Shown here one piece after another: positions 41,619 through 51,364 of a DNA stretch of 64,000 nt; the first letter of the stretch is position 1, and each line of letters begins with the position of its first letter. Both the position numbers and the translations under genes were made by a program. A model generated the notes under the pieces. The model did not search any database. It was given only the letters and a program-made list of their open reading frames with translations, and was not told where the DNA came from. Source of the stretch: Paenibacillus sp. OK003 (GTDB taxonomy: Bacteria > Bacillota > Bacilli > Paenibacillales > Paenibacillaceae); contig NZ_FOBD01000011.1 in NCBI RefSeq assembly GCF_900109515.1, positions 1 to 64,000 on the forward strand. The letters are read 5' to 3'.

Positions 41619-43244
41619 TTAAGCTTCTACCGGATACATTTTGTTACGTAGTTCTTTAATTTCGTCACTTTCCAGATACTCATCATAGCTCATTTGGCGA
41701 TCAATGATGCCGTTTGGCGTGATTTCAATAATCCGGTTAGCGATGGTTTGAATAAACTGATGGTCATGCGATGTAAACAGCATGGTGCCGTCAAAGTCAA
41801 TCATACCATTGTTCAGTGCGGTAATGGACTCCAGATCCAAGTGGTTCGTTGGCTCATCCAGAATCAGGGCGTTAGCGCCTGTTTGCATCATTTTCGCCAG
41901 CATACAGCGAACTTTCTCGCCCCCGGAGAGTACACTTGCTTTCTTCAGGGATTCTTCGCCTGAGAACAGCATACGACCCAAGAATCCACGCAGGTACGTT
42001 TCATCCTGATCTTTGGAATATTGACGAAGCCAATCCACGAGACTCATATCTACGCCGTCAAAATATTTGGAGTTGTCTTTCGGGAAATAAGCTTGAGTTG
42101 TAGTAATACCCCAAGTGTATTCGCCACTATCCGCTTCTGTTTCACCCATAAGGATATCAAACAACAACGATTTGGCATTACCATTCGGGCCAACAAAGGC
42201 AATCTTATCCCCTTTATTCACCACAAAGCTGAGATCATTCAGCATGCTCACACCATCAATTGTTTTATTGATACGGTCAACGGTCAACAATTGTTTACCC
42301 GCTTCGCGCTCAGGTTTGAAGTTGATGAATGGATATTTCCGGTTCGATGGACGAAGATCATCCAACGTGATTTTGTCGAGTTGTTTCTTACGTGAAGTCG
42401 CTTGCTTTGATTTGGAAGCATTCGCAGAGAAACGTTGAATAAAGGCTTGCAGCTCTTTAATCTTCTCTTCTTTTTTCTTGTTAGCATCACGTTGCAAAGC
42501 AAGTGCCAATTGGCTGGATTCATACCAGAAATCGTAGTTACCTACGTACAGCTGGATTTTACCAAAATCGATATCGGCAATGTGTGTACATACTTTGTTC
42601 AGGAAGTGACGGTCATGGGATACCACAATAACGGTGCCTTCATAGTCCATGAGGAAGTTTTCCAGCCATTGAATGGATTCGAGGTCCAAGTGGTTGGTAG
42701 GCTCATCGAGCAACAGGTTGTTTGGACGACCAAACAAGGCTTGTGCAAGCAGGACACGAACTTTTTCGTTACCGCTCAGATCAACCATTTTCTTCTCATG
42801 CATGTCACGTTCGATACCTAGACCGATCAGGAGTGCCGCTGCATCCGGCTCAGCATCCCAGCCATTCAACTCAGCAAACTCCCCTTCAAGCTCACCTGCA
42901 CGCAAACCATCTTCTTCCGTAAAGTCCGCTTTGGCGTACAGTGAGTCCTTCTCCTTCATAATGGAATAAAGACGGCTGTGGCCCATAATTACCGTTTCAA
43001 GAACCGGGTACTCATCATATTCAAAGTGGTTTTGCTTCAAAACGGCCATGCGTTCGCCCGGGGTGATGTGCACCTCTCCCGAGTTTGCTTCAATTTCACC
43101 GGACAAAATTTTCAAAAATGTTGATTTGCCGGCTCCGTTGGCGCCGATCAGACCGTAACAGTTGCCTGGCGTGAACTTGATATTCACATCTTCAAAAAGT
43201 GCACGTTTTCCGTAGCGGAGCGTGATGCCGCTTGTACTAATCAT
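41619..43244 (-). CDS. ykpA: ABC-F family ATPase, YkpA-like
   Basis: 541 residues, two ABC domains and no membrane part. Domain 1 has Walker A GANGAGKST and Walker B LLLDEPTNHLDL; the linker contains RFSANASKSKQATSRKKQLD; domain 2 has signature LSGGEKVRC and Walker B ILDEPTNHLDL. Altered motifs (LSGNEKV in domain 1, GPNGNAKS in domain 2) look odd but are, as I recall, typical of the YkpA/YbiT branch. ABC-F proteins act on ribosomes, in translation or antibiotic protection. The start ATG at 43244 is chosen because the earlier ATG (43256) abuts its SD. Confidence 0.9.
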   Translation of the reverse strand: MISTSGITLRYGKRALFEDVNIKFTPGNCYGLIGANGAGKSTFLKILSGEIEANSGEVHITPGERMAVLKQNHFEYDEYPVLETVIMGHSRLYSIMKEKDSLYAKADFTEEDGLRAGELEGEFAELNGWDAEPDAAALLIGLGIERDMHEKKMVDLSGNEKVRVLLAQALFGRPNNLLLDEPTNHLDLESIQWLENFLMDYEGTVIVVSHDRHFLNKVCTHIADIDFGKIQLYVGNYDFWYESSQLALALQRDANKKKEEKIKELQAFIQRFSANASKSKQATSRKKQLDKITLDDLRPSNRKYPFINFKPEREAGKQLLTVDRINKTIDGVSMLNDLSFVVNKGDKIAFVGPNGNAKSLLFDILMGETEADSGEYTWGITTTQAYFPKDNSKYFDGVDMSLVDWLRQYSKDQDETYLRGFLGRMLFSGEESLKKASVLSGGEKVRCMLAKMMQTGANALILDEPTNHLDLESITALNNGMIDFDGTMLFTSHDHQFIQTIANRIIEITPNGIIDRQMSYDEYLESDEIKELRNKMYPVEA

Positions 43245-43350
43245 TAAGCATACCATCCTTTATTTAATATTCTGCATACTGCATGAATAGCAACTTGCAT
43301 TAATCATGGATTCAATATCCCGAAGCCTATTCTGGCACCATATTATAACA

Positions 43351-43388
43351 CAAAAAAGCGGCAAATTCGAAAATTGGCCGCTTTTTAA
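43351..43388. terminator. Terminator
   Basis: AAAAAGCGGC / GCCGCTTTTT arms, downstream of the minus-strand metallo-hydrolase gene. Confidence 0.85.
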
Positions 43389-43459
43389 TCGTTAAAGATT
43401 TGGTAAATGTACCGTTCATGCGGGTATACCCTTACATTAGCATATCTAGATCATTTTTG

Positions 43460-44446
43460 TTAGTCTTGTTTACTTTCTTCGTGCCGGATGCGGAGTGTCT
43501 CGCCATGTCCTAACACTCGAATGCGCTCTTCGTTAATTCCCAGCCGTTCGCGTTCAGCTTCCATTCGATCCAGTGCTTCCTTGGGGGTGTCATCCGCCAG
43601 CTTAAACGTTCCATAATGCATGGGGACCATAAGCTGGGAACCCGTTTCTACAAATCCCTGCAACGCTTCTTCCGGCGTCACATGCTGGGAGGTCATGAAC
43701 CATTCCGGGTCGTACGCACCGATTGGCATCAAGGTGACACCAATGTCGAAGCGTTCACCGATCGTTTTGAATCCCTTAAAGTATCCTGTATCCCCTACAA
43801 AATAAATGACTGGCGGACCGCCAGGAGATTGATCAGCCGATGCTTCTATTGGATCCGGGTGATTCTGTTCCAATACATAACCGCCCCAATGGGACGTGTT
43901 CGTATCAAATAAGGTTCGGCGCGTCCAGTGCTGTGCAGGTACAAAGGTTATTTTGACTCCGCCTAGCGTAATATGTTCCCACCATTTCATCTCATGACAC
44001 CGGCGGAATCCTTTGCGCACCATTTTGCGCTTGAGACCATCAGGAACAATGAGCAGTGTCTTGGCCGTGACCAATTTCCGCAGCGATGCGAGATGCAAAT
44101 GATCGTAGTGTGAATGCGAGATCAGAATGACATCCAAAGGTGGAATATCCTGAATCGGTATGCCAGGAGCACCGAGTCTGCGCTGAAATCCCATTTTCTC
44201 GGCCCAAACCGGGTCAGTCACGATGTTTAGTCCATGATATTGAATAAAAAACGTGGAATGCCCAATCCAGGTAATCGTGGTTTCAGCCCGGTTGGCGTGC
44301 AAATAATCCAGCTCAGGTGGGTGCTTGGGCACGGTGTAGGAATAATCCTTAACTTTGCTGCGCCGTTGCTCCCTCCATTGCTTGAATTCCTTCAACGTTT
44401 TGTCCGTACTTACATTATCAATGTTGTTATAACGGATTTTCGGCAT
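43460..44446 (-). CDS. MBL-fold hydrolase, NAPE-PLD/UlaG-like
   Basis: 328 residues. The sequence has ITWIGHSTFFIQYHGLNIVT, the metal motif SHSHYDHLH, VPAQHWTRRTLFD, FVGDTGYF and VPMHYGTF, the full set of the Lactamase_B_2 group that includes N-acylphosphatidylethanolamine phospholipase D. Substrate unknown; a lipid or phosphodiester is possible. SD AGGAGG. Confidence 0.87.
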   Translation of the reverse strand: MPKIRYNNIDNVSTDKTLKEFKQWREQRRSKVKDYSYTVPKHPPELDYLHANRAETTITWIGHSTFFIQYHGLNIVTDPVWAEKMGFQRRLGAPGIPIQDIPPLDVILISHSHYDHLHLASLRKLVTAKTLLIVPDGLKRKMVRKGFRRCHEMKWWEHITLGGVKITFVPAQHWTRRTLFDTNTSHWGGYVLEQNHPDPIEASADQSPGGPPVIYFVGDTGYFKGFKTIGERFDIGVTLMPIGAYDPEWFMTSQHVTPEEALQGFVETGSQLMVPMHYGTFKLADDTPKEALDRMEAERERLGINEERIRVLGHGETLRIRHEESKQD

Positions 44447-44517
44447 GAAAGGGCCCTCCTCCCCTCCTCGTATCTTAACAAAAGATTACCCCGAATTGGA
44501 AAGTACGTACCAACGAA

Positions 44518-44727
44518 TCAATCCTTTGGATTTTTGCACTTCGCCAAGTAGACGAACAAAAACGCAATTGCAGCCACGATAATCAATGGTGGGGCGTACA
44601 TAATCGTAAAGGTCTCAAAAAAACTTAATCCCGTTATACCGGGAATCCCCCTCACTCCCTCGTCAGAGCTGAGAAGTAACCGTGGAAGCATGATGAACAG
44701 CATGTTGGGAAGCATCAACGGACTCAT
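44518..44727 (-). CDS. cydS: CydS-like small subunit of cytochrome bd oxidase, extended N-terminus
   Basis: 69 residues. The C-terminal half FFETFTIMYAPPLIIVAAIA plus FLFVYLAKCKNPKD closely resembles the 33-residue CydS subunit of Geobacillus bd oxidase (a helix beginning TFLIMYAP). Here it carries about 35 extra N-terminal residues, partly hydrophobic. Its ATG overlaps the cydB stop, so it is co-translated. SD placement (AAAGG against the first ATG) leaves TTG 44718 and ATG 44715 as alternative starts. It probably stabilises the haem site of CydA. Confidence 0.72.
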   Translation of the reverse strand: MSPLMLPNMLFIMLPRLLLSSDEGVRGIPGITGLSFFETFTIMYAPPLIIVAAIAFLFVYLAKCKNPKD

Positions 44728-45758
44728 CCTTTCTTTTTGCCAGCATTACCTCGCACATAGTTGGCATCAAACAGAAACAGCTTCATAATGAGCACAAGTG
44801 AAGGAATGAGCACCAGCAGTCCCAGGCTGAACGCCGTAATGAGCGCAATACCCATCGTCTTGTTCGTAAAGCTGTCGTAAATATTAATGTACGGATACAG
44901 AATGTATGGAAGATGTGAGCGCCCATAGCCGTACCAGGCAAAGGCAAACTGCAGCATGACGGCGATAAAGCACCAGCCCAGATATTTACGTTTCCATACC
45001 AGCGAGACGGCGATCACAAAACAGATAAAAGATGCGATAAACATCCATGAGATATTTAACATCTGCTCAAAGTGTGCGGGGTTCTGTTTGTTAATTTGCA
45101 AAAATGCCAGGAAGCTGGCAAAGATCGTCGGCAGACTCCATAGGAGCGCATACTCCCGAAGAACTTCAAACGCAGTCTCATCCTCCGCCCGCTTGGCATA
45201 GTAGGAAAGAAACATCGCGGAGATATAGAGCACACTTACCAGTGCAAGCAATACAACAGACCAGGTATACGGATTCGTCAAAAACTCACGCCAGCGAAAA
45301 AACACCTGATCACCCACCTGCTCAATAATTCCACCTTCGGATATCGCCAAAATGGTGGAAAACACCGCCGGAATCAGCAATCCCGTCGCTCCGTACAATG
45401 CCATATAGATCCGGCTATTCTGCCCATTGTTCCCATAGGTATTATAGGCGTAGTACACGCCCCGGATCGCAAGCAGCACAATCGCCAATGAACCTGGAAC
45501 AAGCAGCGCAGTCCCATAATAAAAAGCGCTATCCGGATAAAATCCAACCAGACCAACCACAAAAAAGATCAGAAACACATTCGTCACTTCCCACACGGGT
45601 GAGAGATAGCGCTGAATAATGTTATGAATTTTGTTCTCGTGTCCGGTTAATATGCTGTAAAAGCTGAAAAATCCGGCTCCAAAATCAATCGAAGCCACGA
45701 TCAGATATCCAAACAGAAACGTCCACAAGATCGCGATGCCTGCAATTTCAAAGCTCAA
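44724..45758 (-). CDS. cydB: Cytochrome bd-type quinol oxidase subunit II
   Basis: 344 residues, about nine membrane helices. It starts MSFEIAGIAILWTFLFGYLI and contains DFGAGFFSFY, the N-terminal pattern of CydB. It pairs with CydA in a quinol:oxygen oxidoreductase that works at low oxygen. The start is TTG, overlapping the cydA stop, with GGAGGG 8 nt upstream. B. subtilis ythB is the nearest named relative I recall. Confidence 0.92.
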   Translation of the reverse strand: MSFEIAGIAILWTFLFGYLIVASIDFGAGFFSFYSILTGHENKIHNIIQRYLSPVWEVTNVFLIFFVVGLVGFYPDSAFYYGTALLVPGSLAIVLLAIRGVYYAYNTYGNNGQNSRIYMALYGATGLLIPAVFSTILAISEGGIIEQVGDQVFFRWREFLTNPYTWSVVLLALVSVLYISAMFLSYYAKRAEDETAFEVLREYALLWSLPTIFASFLAFLQINKQNPAHFEQMLNISWMFIASFICFVIAVSLVWKRKYLGWCFIAVMLQFAFAWYGYGRSHLPYILYPYINIYDSFTNKTMGIALITAFSLGLLVLIPSLVLIMKLFLFDANYVRGNAGKKKG

Positions 45759-47101
45759 TGCACGATCCCTCCTTCCAGGCCGAGAGACTCCAGTTCCTTC
45801 TCTGCTTCCTTGTTACGAAACAGCTTGCTAAGTACCCGTATCGCTGAGAAACAAAGGATCAGGTACAGCAGGATAAACAGAACGAGCATCCAGCCTACCG
45901 AGGATGATGTTGTTGCTGCTTCCGATACCTTCATGTAACCGCGCAATATCCACGGCTGTCTACCGACCTCGGCGAACATCCAGCCCAGCTCAATGGCAAT
46001 CATAGCCAGGGGGCCAAGCAGGACGATGCCGAGCAAGAGCCACTTGGGATAAGGCTTGCGCCCCGGCAGCCAGCGCCGGAACACATAAAGCACCGGGATC
46101 AGCAGAATGATCACGCCGGTCGTTACTTTCAGGTCAAACATATAGTGAATGGACAACGGCGGCCTCAGATCGGCCGGAAATTCTTCAAGCCCTTTCACTT
46201 CCGTGTCCGGTCTGTTTCCCGCCAGTATACTGAGTGCATAGGGAATCTCAATGGCGTATTTCACTTCATTGTTCTCGTCAAGAATACCGCCATAGACCAG
46301 CGGCGCCTTCGTCATCGTTTTGAAATGCCACTCTGCGGCGGCGAGCTTCTCCGGCTGGTATTTCGCCAGAAATTTACCGGAAGAATCTCCGATCATGACG
46401 GTACTGACCGCAAATACGAGAGCACATACCGTTGTGAGTTTAAGTGCCTTTTTGTAATACACATGATTCCGACCCCGAAGCAAGCTGAATGCGGCGATGC
46501 CCGCCAATATCCCCGCACTCAATGTGTATGACGAGGCGAGCACGTGAGATACCTTGGTTGGGGTAGCCGGATTCAGCATCGCAGCAATCGGATGGATGTC
46601 CTTCATGATGCCATTAATCAGGGTGAACCCCTGAGGCTGGTTCATAAAGGAATTCACCGTTGTAATGAATATCGCAGAGGCAGAGGAACCCAGTGCCACC
46701 GGAATCAGCAGCAGCATATGCGTATATTTCTTTTTGAAACGGTCCCAAGTGTAAAGGTAGATTCCAAGAAAGATCGCCTCCACAAAAAAAGCGAACGTCT
46801 CCATAAACAGCGGCAAGGCAATGGCCTGCCCTGCTACTCGCATAAACATCGGCCACAGCAGGCTGAGCTGTAAACCGATTGAGGTGCCGGTAACGACACC
46901 AACGGCAACGGTAATGACGAAACCTCGCGCCCATCTGCGCGCCAGCAAGGTGTAATGGATATCATTGGTGCGCAATCCGCGCCATTCAGCCAAGGCGATC
47001 ATGAGTGGAACGCCTACACCGATGGAAGCAAAAATGATGTGCACAAACAGGGTAAGACCGGTCAGCATCCGGCTGAGCAGAACAGGGTCCAGGGATGACA
47101 T
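45755..47101 (-). CDS. cydA: Cytochrome bd-type quinol oxidase subunit I
   Basis: 448 residues, nine helices. Haem and quinol features are FVHIIFASIGVGVPLMIALA (axial His), AIALPLFMETFAFFVEAIFL and the conserved GRQPW (EVGRQPWILRGYMKV). The quinol loop is short, as in the YthA/Cio type rather than E. coli CydA. SD GAGGAG. It starts the cydA-cydB-cydS operon and has a 34-residue membrane peptide gene 68 nt upstream. Confidence 0.93.
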   Translation of the reverse strand: MSSLDPVLLSRMLTGLTLFVHIIFASIGVGVPLMIALAEWRGLRTNDIHYTLLARRWARGFVITVAVGVVTGTSIGLQLSLLWPMFMRVAGQAIALPLFMETFAFFVEAIFLGIYLYTWDRFKKKYTHMLLLIPVALGSSASAIFITTVNSFMNQPQGFTLINGIMKDIHPIAAMLNPATPTKVSHVLASSYTLSAGILAGIAAFSLLRGRNHVYYKKALKLTTVCALVFAVSTVMIGDSSGKFLAKYQPEKLAAAEWHFKTMTKAPLVYGGILDENNEVKYAIEIPYALSILAGNRPDTEVKGLEEFPADLRPPLSIHYMFDLKVTTGVIILLIPVLYVFRRWLPGRKPYPKWLLLGIVLLGPLAMIAIELGWMFAEVGRQPWILRGYMKVSEAATTSSSVGWMLVLFILLYLILCFSAIRVLSKLFRNKEAEKELESLGLEGGIVH

Positions 47102-47169
47102 GGGTTACACTCCTCTTTCACATAATCGTTATGTACGACTTCATACCGCCGCCTGAGTGACGATATGAC

Positions 47170-47274
47170 TCAATAACTCATAATCCGGATAATACTTTTG
47201 ACAACGGCATACAGCACGATCACGGCTGCGACCAGGCAGACGATAATAAGGGTTTTCTCTTGTTTACGGAACAT
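47170..47274 (-). CDS. 34-residue single-pass membrane peptide upstream of cydA
   Basis: The frame reads MFRKQEKTLIIVCLVAAVIV then LYAVVKSIIRIMSY: a short basic N-terminus, one membrane helix and a basic C-terminus. AAAGGAGG lies about 10 nt before the ATG, a strong SD. The same strand and position 68 nt before cydA suggest it belongs to the oxidase operon, as an accessory peptide or leader. No family recognised. Confidence 0.6.
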   Translation of the reverse strand: MFRKQEKTLIIVCLVAAVIVLYAVVKSIIRIMSY

Positions 47275-47366
47275 AGACCTGCCGTCCTCCTTTTGCATGG
47301 CATGCAAATTATGGCTCTATAGACAGTTTGCAAAAGAAGTTGTTTTTTTATCCGGGAAATTTTGAA

Positions 47367-47427
47367 AAACAAAAAAAGCCTTTATCTGTTTCAGGATGAA
47401 ACCATCCATCCGATCAGATAAAGACCT
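47367..47427 (-). terminator. Terminator after the 948-residue kinase gene
   Basis: On the minus strand CTTTATCTG / CAGATAAAG arms around a long loop, then GGCTTTTTTT. Confidence 0.7.
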
Positions 47428-47435
47428 CATTTGCC

Positions 47436-50282
47436 TTACAAGAGTTCGTCCTGCTTGGGCAATCGAACCTTGAACGTACTTCCTTTGTGCGGCGCGGATA
47501 TAAAGGTAAGCGTACCCTGGTGATCCTCTACAATTTTGCGCGAAATGTAAAGCCCCAGTCCAGTCCCGCCAATCTGACGATGATCCGAATTGTCCACACG
47601 ATAAAACTTCGTAAATAGCAGGTCCTGCACATTCTCTGGAATACCTATTCCATAATCACGTACATCGATGCATAACCATTCTTTTTCTTCCCACAGCGTA
47701 ATATCGATTCGATCCGCTCCAGGTGAGTACTTGACTGCATTGCCAACCAAATTATGCATTAACTGAACCATCCGGTTCTGGTCCGCATAAGCAAAAAAGT
47801 CTCCATTAAACGCATGCACATAGATGCGCTGAATGGATTGCATATTCCATTGCTCAGCAACACCCTCAACCAACTCAAGCAGCGGCACATACGTCATGTG
47901 GTAGGTCATGCCTTCGTTATCCAGACGTTGAATATCAAGTACATCATCCAGCAGACTGCTCAGCCGTGCGCCTTCTGAAGATATGGTTTCCATGAACTCC
48001 TTACGCTGTGAAGCGGGAAGATCATACATCATCATTAACTCTACATAGCCCATAATGGTCGCAACAGGGGTACGAAGCTCATGTGAGACCACGCTGATCA
48101 GTTCGTTTTTCATCCGATTCAGGCGTTCTTCCTCCGTACGATCGCGGAACACCAAAAGAAATCCATGGTTTTTACCCGGAACATCCATTTGCTTCATGTA
48201 CAGGGAAAATACACTCTTTTCCACATCATTAAATATAAATTCAGTCTCGACAAAGGCCCGTTCTCCGTTCAAAAATGCGCGAGTCTGCTCCACCAGATTG
48301 AATTCAGAGGTTAATATCCGCGTATCAATGGCCTGAGCCAAGTCTTCAATGGATCGGCCCGAAAAATCTCGGAGACCAAACATTTCTTCAATCCTTCTAT
48401 TCACGATCGTGATGGTTCCAGAACGATCAGACATGACCAGACCTTCCCGGACGGATTCTATGAATTGCTCGCTAATATCCCGCTGTTCCTGAATGGCGAC
48501 TTTTTCATGAAACAGCTCCGCATTCAGCTTCTCCAGAGCCAGCGCATGACGTACACGGTCTTCTTCAGCCCTTGTGCGCTCAGTAATATCCTTAATAAAT
48601 AGGTTATAAAGTATTTCGTTATTTCCCAATTGGATTTCTACGATCTTGTACTCAATCGGAAAAACCGAACCATCCCAGCGGATACCTGAAATCTCTTCCA
48701 CAATGACATGCCGTTTACCCCGGATATATTCGAATCTCTCCAGCATTGCCTTGATTTCCATACAGCTCGCACCCTGAAAAAGGGATGGAGCCTCCTTCTC
48801 GAATACCACTTCTTCCCGTTTCAGTCCAAACATTCTTTCGGCTTCAGGATTAAATTCGATAATCAGCCCGTTTGAATCCACAGCAATAATGGCATCAATC
48901 GATGAATCAATAATGGCGCGTTTGATCTCCTCACTATTCTTCAATTCCTTGGTTCGCTCTCTGACCCGGTCCTCCAGGGTGAGCTTGTCCTGACGAATCT
49001 GTTCGAATTGTCCCAGGAGTACATCAGCCATCTTGCGCAAATTGCCAATCAGTATCTGTACTTCTGTTACATGGCTGGTTGGCCATTCCATCTCCCCATT
49101 ACGAAATAACAGCCTTGGAAGAGAGCCAGTCATGCGTGTAAGGCGCTTTAATGGACTTATCACTTTTCGGCTGAGAGGAGCGGCCACAATCATGGAAGCC
49201 ACAAAAATGATGAACAGAGATTGAAGTGTGGTCAAGTAGATCGCCTCAATCCGAGTGTAGTAATTGGCTGAGTTGGTCTCAACAAATACTCGATAAGGCG
49301 TACTTGTGGTCATATCTGCTTCGTACATGAACGATGCCTGTTTCCAGTGAGTAAGCACATCGCTATAATAAGCATCCCCGGATTGGAACAGTATGCTGTT
49401 CTCCCCCGGCTTGAGAAAACGATATTTGTTGATATCCAGGTATTCCCCCACCGGAATCGTATCCAGTCCAGAAGCAATGACCTTATCATCTGGGTCAAGA
49501 ATGATGACATTCACACCCAGTAGATGATGATAACGTTCCATACTTTGATGCATGTTCTCTTGGGTTAGATATCGATCATTTAAATCCTTGATCACAGCAT
49601 TCGCAGCATGCTTTAGATTAGATACAATGGTGTCATTGATCTGACCTAGCTGTCTGCGGCTATCGGCCGATAACAGAACAAGAGAAACAACGACTACAAA
49701 AGCTACGACGTATTTAAAAGCAATTCGTGTGAGCGGAATGGTTCCTGTTCGTTTCGACTTCACCTCGCCATTGGTAATCCAGAAATCCACTACAATACCT
49801 GCAATCAGCGCGTTAACCATGCTGGTCACAGCGACATGCATATATCCATACTTCAATTCTTCAAGATTCATGCCCAGCATGAAATATCCGTAACAGGTCA
49901 CTGGCAATAACATCACGACCCAGAATGCAGCATTGGCCTTCATAAGGCTTCCATTTTTCCAGCGTATCTGCCATCCCAGCATCCAGATTAGTTCAATAAA
50001 GTGAGCGCCCATCATAAAAAAACTGTTAGGGACCAGACCTGCACATAACATACCCAAGGCACAGATCGCTATCAGGGTGGTGAATCCATATATGGCTCCG
50101 TGTAAGCGCAAAGCAATAAAAGCTGCGGCTGTGCCGAACAATAACTGTACCCCGTAAAACAGAGTCAACGGAAATATCGTTCCCAGCGCACCCAGGATAA
50201 TAAGTATGGCCGTACCCAACCACGGAATCCGGAGTTTGATCACCATCCACTCCAACACCTTGCTTACCTTTATGTATTCCAT
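47436..50282 (-). CDS. Membrane histidine kinase with MASE-like N-terminus, extracytoplasmic sensor and two PAS domains
   Basis: 948 residues. Five to six helices (15-165) and another at about 190-210 precede an extracytoplasmic sensor (about 215-350), a further helix (353-373), a HAMP-like linker, PAS1 (about 455-560, AVDSNGLIIEFNPEAERMFG), PAS2 (about 595-700), HisKA with phospho-His near 732 (ISVVSHELRTPVATI) and HATPase (MHNLVGNAVKYSPGA, GGTGLGLYISRKIVEDH). It diverges from an OmpR-type regulator 344 bp away, its probable partner. The signal is unknown; the bd oxidase operon next door makes a respiratory signal a guess only. Confidence 0.9.
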   Translation of the reverse strand: MEYIKVSKVLEWMVIKLRIPWLGTAILIILGALGTIFPLTLFYGVQLLFGTAAAFIALRLHGAIYGFTTLIAICALGMLCAGLVPNSFFMMGAHFIELIWMLGWQIRWKNGSLMKANAAFWVVMLLPVTCYGYFMLGMNLEELKYGYMHVAVTSMVNALIAGIVVDFWITNGEVKSKRTGTIPLTRIAFKYVVAFVVVVSLVLLSADSRRQLGQINDTIVSNLKHAANAVIKDLNDRYLTQENMHQSMERYHHLLGVNVIILDPDDKVIASGLDTIPVGEYLDINKYRFLKPGENSILFQSGDAYYSDVLTHWKQASFMYEADMTTSTPYRVFVETNSANYYTRIEAIYLTTLQSLFIIFVASMIVAAPLSRKVISPLKRLTRMTGSLPRLLFRNGEMEWPTSHVTEVQILIGNLRKMADVLLGQFEQIRQDKLTLEDRVRERTKELKNSEEIKRAIIDSSIDAIIAVDSNGLIIEFNPEAERMFGLKREEVVFEKEAPSLFQGASCMEIKAMLERFEYIRGKRHVIVEEISGIRWDGSVFPIEYKIVEIQLGNNEILYNLFIKDITERTRAEEDRVRHALALEKLNAELFHEKVAIQEQRDISEQFIESVREGLVMSDRSGTITIVNRRIEEMFGLRDFSGRSIEDLAQAIDTRILTSEFNLVEQTRAFLNGERAFVETEFIFNDVEKSVFSLYMKQMDVPGKNHGFLLVFRDRTEEERLNRMKNELISVVSHELRTPVATIMGYVELMMMYDLPASQRKEFMETISSEGARLSSLLDDVLDIQRLDNEGMTYHMTYVPLLELVEGVAEQWNMQSIQRIYVHAFNGDFFAYADQNRMVQLMHNLVGNAVKYSPGADRIDITLWEEKEWLCIDVRDYGIGIPENVQDLLFTKFYRVDNSDHRQIGGTGLGLYISRKIVEDHQGTLTFISAPHKGSTFKVRLPKQDELL

Positions 50283-50626
50283 AGGCAGCTGCCCTTATAA
50301 CTGATTTCTATGTTTGCATTCAACAACAACGTTGGTACCTCCTATGGATTAAAGCTCGTAAGATCTACTTTATTTCCCTCAAACCGTTCTGATACATTAT
50401 ACTGTAATAACTACTCGATGTAGCTTTGGGAAATTTTGAATGATCGGCAAATGAGCTGCATTCATGGTAAAATACTGAAGTTTGGCTAAAGTTGTATAGA
50501 TTCGACTACATATGCATCCTATATTCTGGAATACAAACATTAAAAATTTTGCAGCATTTCTACACAAATCACGGCATTTTTGCAGAAGTTTCTTAACAAA
50601 TTCATTTCATCAGGAGTGTGACCTCA
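50283..50626. other. 344-bp divergent regulatory region between kinase and response regulator
   Basis: AT-rich. A TATAAT box on the minus strand (50396-50401) could serve the kinase gene but lacks a clear -35. TAAAAT near 50470 and several AT stretches could serve the regulator. No ORF with an SD and no known RNA structure were seen. Confidence 0.4.
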
Positions 50627-51325
50627 ATGTCTATCAAAGTTCTTCTTATAGAAGATGAGAAAAATCTGGCCGACATGATTGCTTTCTTTCTTGAGGAGGA
50701 GGGTTACATAACTGAACGGGTTCATCATGCACGAGAAGCACTTCAACTTTTTCCACGATTCCAGCCCGATATTGTAGTGACTGACTTGATGCTGCCTGAA
50801 ACAGACGGTAATGATCTGGTTGATGCGTTTCGCCAGCACTCGACTGTACCCATATTAATGATTTCGGCCAGCACTATGCTGAATGATCGGCTCCGAGCAT
50901 TGCACAATGGTGCGGATGATTTTCTTTGTAAACCCTTTAGTCTGAAAGAGCTTGACGCACGAATTAAAGCATTACTGCGCAGATCGGCCATCTCCTACCC
51001 GGACAAGCCGATAAAAGAGGACAAACCCGCTGAAGTTGTCGGACATGTCAGTGTGAATGATTACAGAAGAACCTTGTTTGTGGATGGCATTGAAATTGAG
51101 GTCACTCATATTGAGTTTGAAATTATGAAGGAGTTGTACCGAAATCCCGGCAAAGTGTTTACCCGCAATGAACTCATGGATCGAATTAAAGGCTCAGAAC
51201 GGGCATATCTGGACCGTACAATCGATGTGCACATTTCCAGCCTGCGCAAAAAAATTGAACCCGACCCCAAAAATCCAAGGTATATCAAGACAGTTTGGGG
51301 AACGGGATATAAATACGTCATTTAG
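50627..51325 (+). CDS. OmpR/PhoB-family response regulator
   Basis: 232 residues. Receiver domain (1-120) with acidic pair in LLIEDEKN, phospho-Asp in DIVVTDLMLPETDG, Ser in MISAS and Lys in DDFLCKPFSLKEL; winged-helix DNA-binding domain (about 140-232) with RNPGKVFTRNELMDRI, LDRTIDVHISSLRKKIE and the wing VWGTGYKY. The ATG at 50627 has AGGAG 10 nt upstream. It is the likely partner of the divergent 948-residue kinase. Confidence 0.93.
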   Translation: MSIKVLLIEDEKNLADMIAFFLEEEGYITERVHHAREALQLFPRFQPDIVVTDLMLPETDGNDLVDAFRQHSTVPILMISASTMLNDRLRALHNGADDFLCKPFSLKELDARIKALLRRSAISYPDKPIKEDKPAEVVGHVSVNDYRRTLFVDGIEIEVTHIEFEIMKELYRNPGKVFTRNELMDRIKGSERAYLDRTIDVHISSLRKKIEPDPKNPRYIKTVWGTGYKYVI

Positions 51326-51364
51326 TACATGCCGAAATGAATAATGGCTCATGTCCTCTCTCTG

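Noticed and set aside
41619..43244. Altered Walker A and signature motifs in the ABC-F protein as sign of decay
   Set aside because: The same substitutions (LSGNEKV in domain 1, x-AK-S/T in domain 2) are, as I recall, normal in YkpA-type proteins, and the rest is intact.
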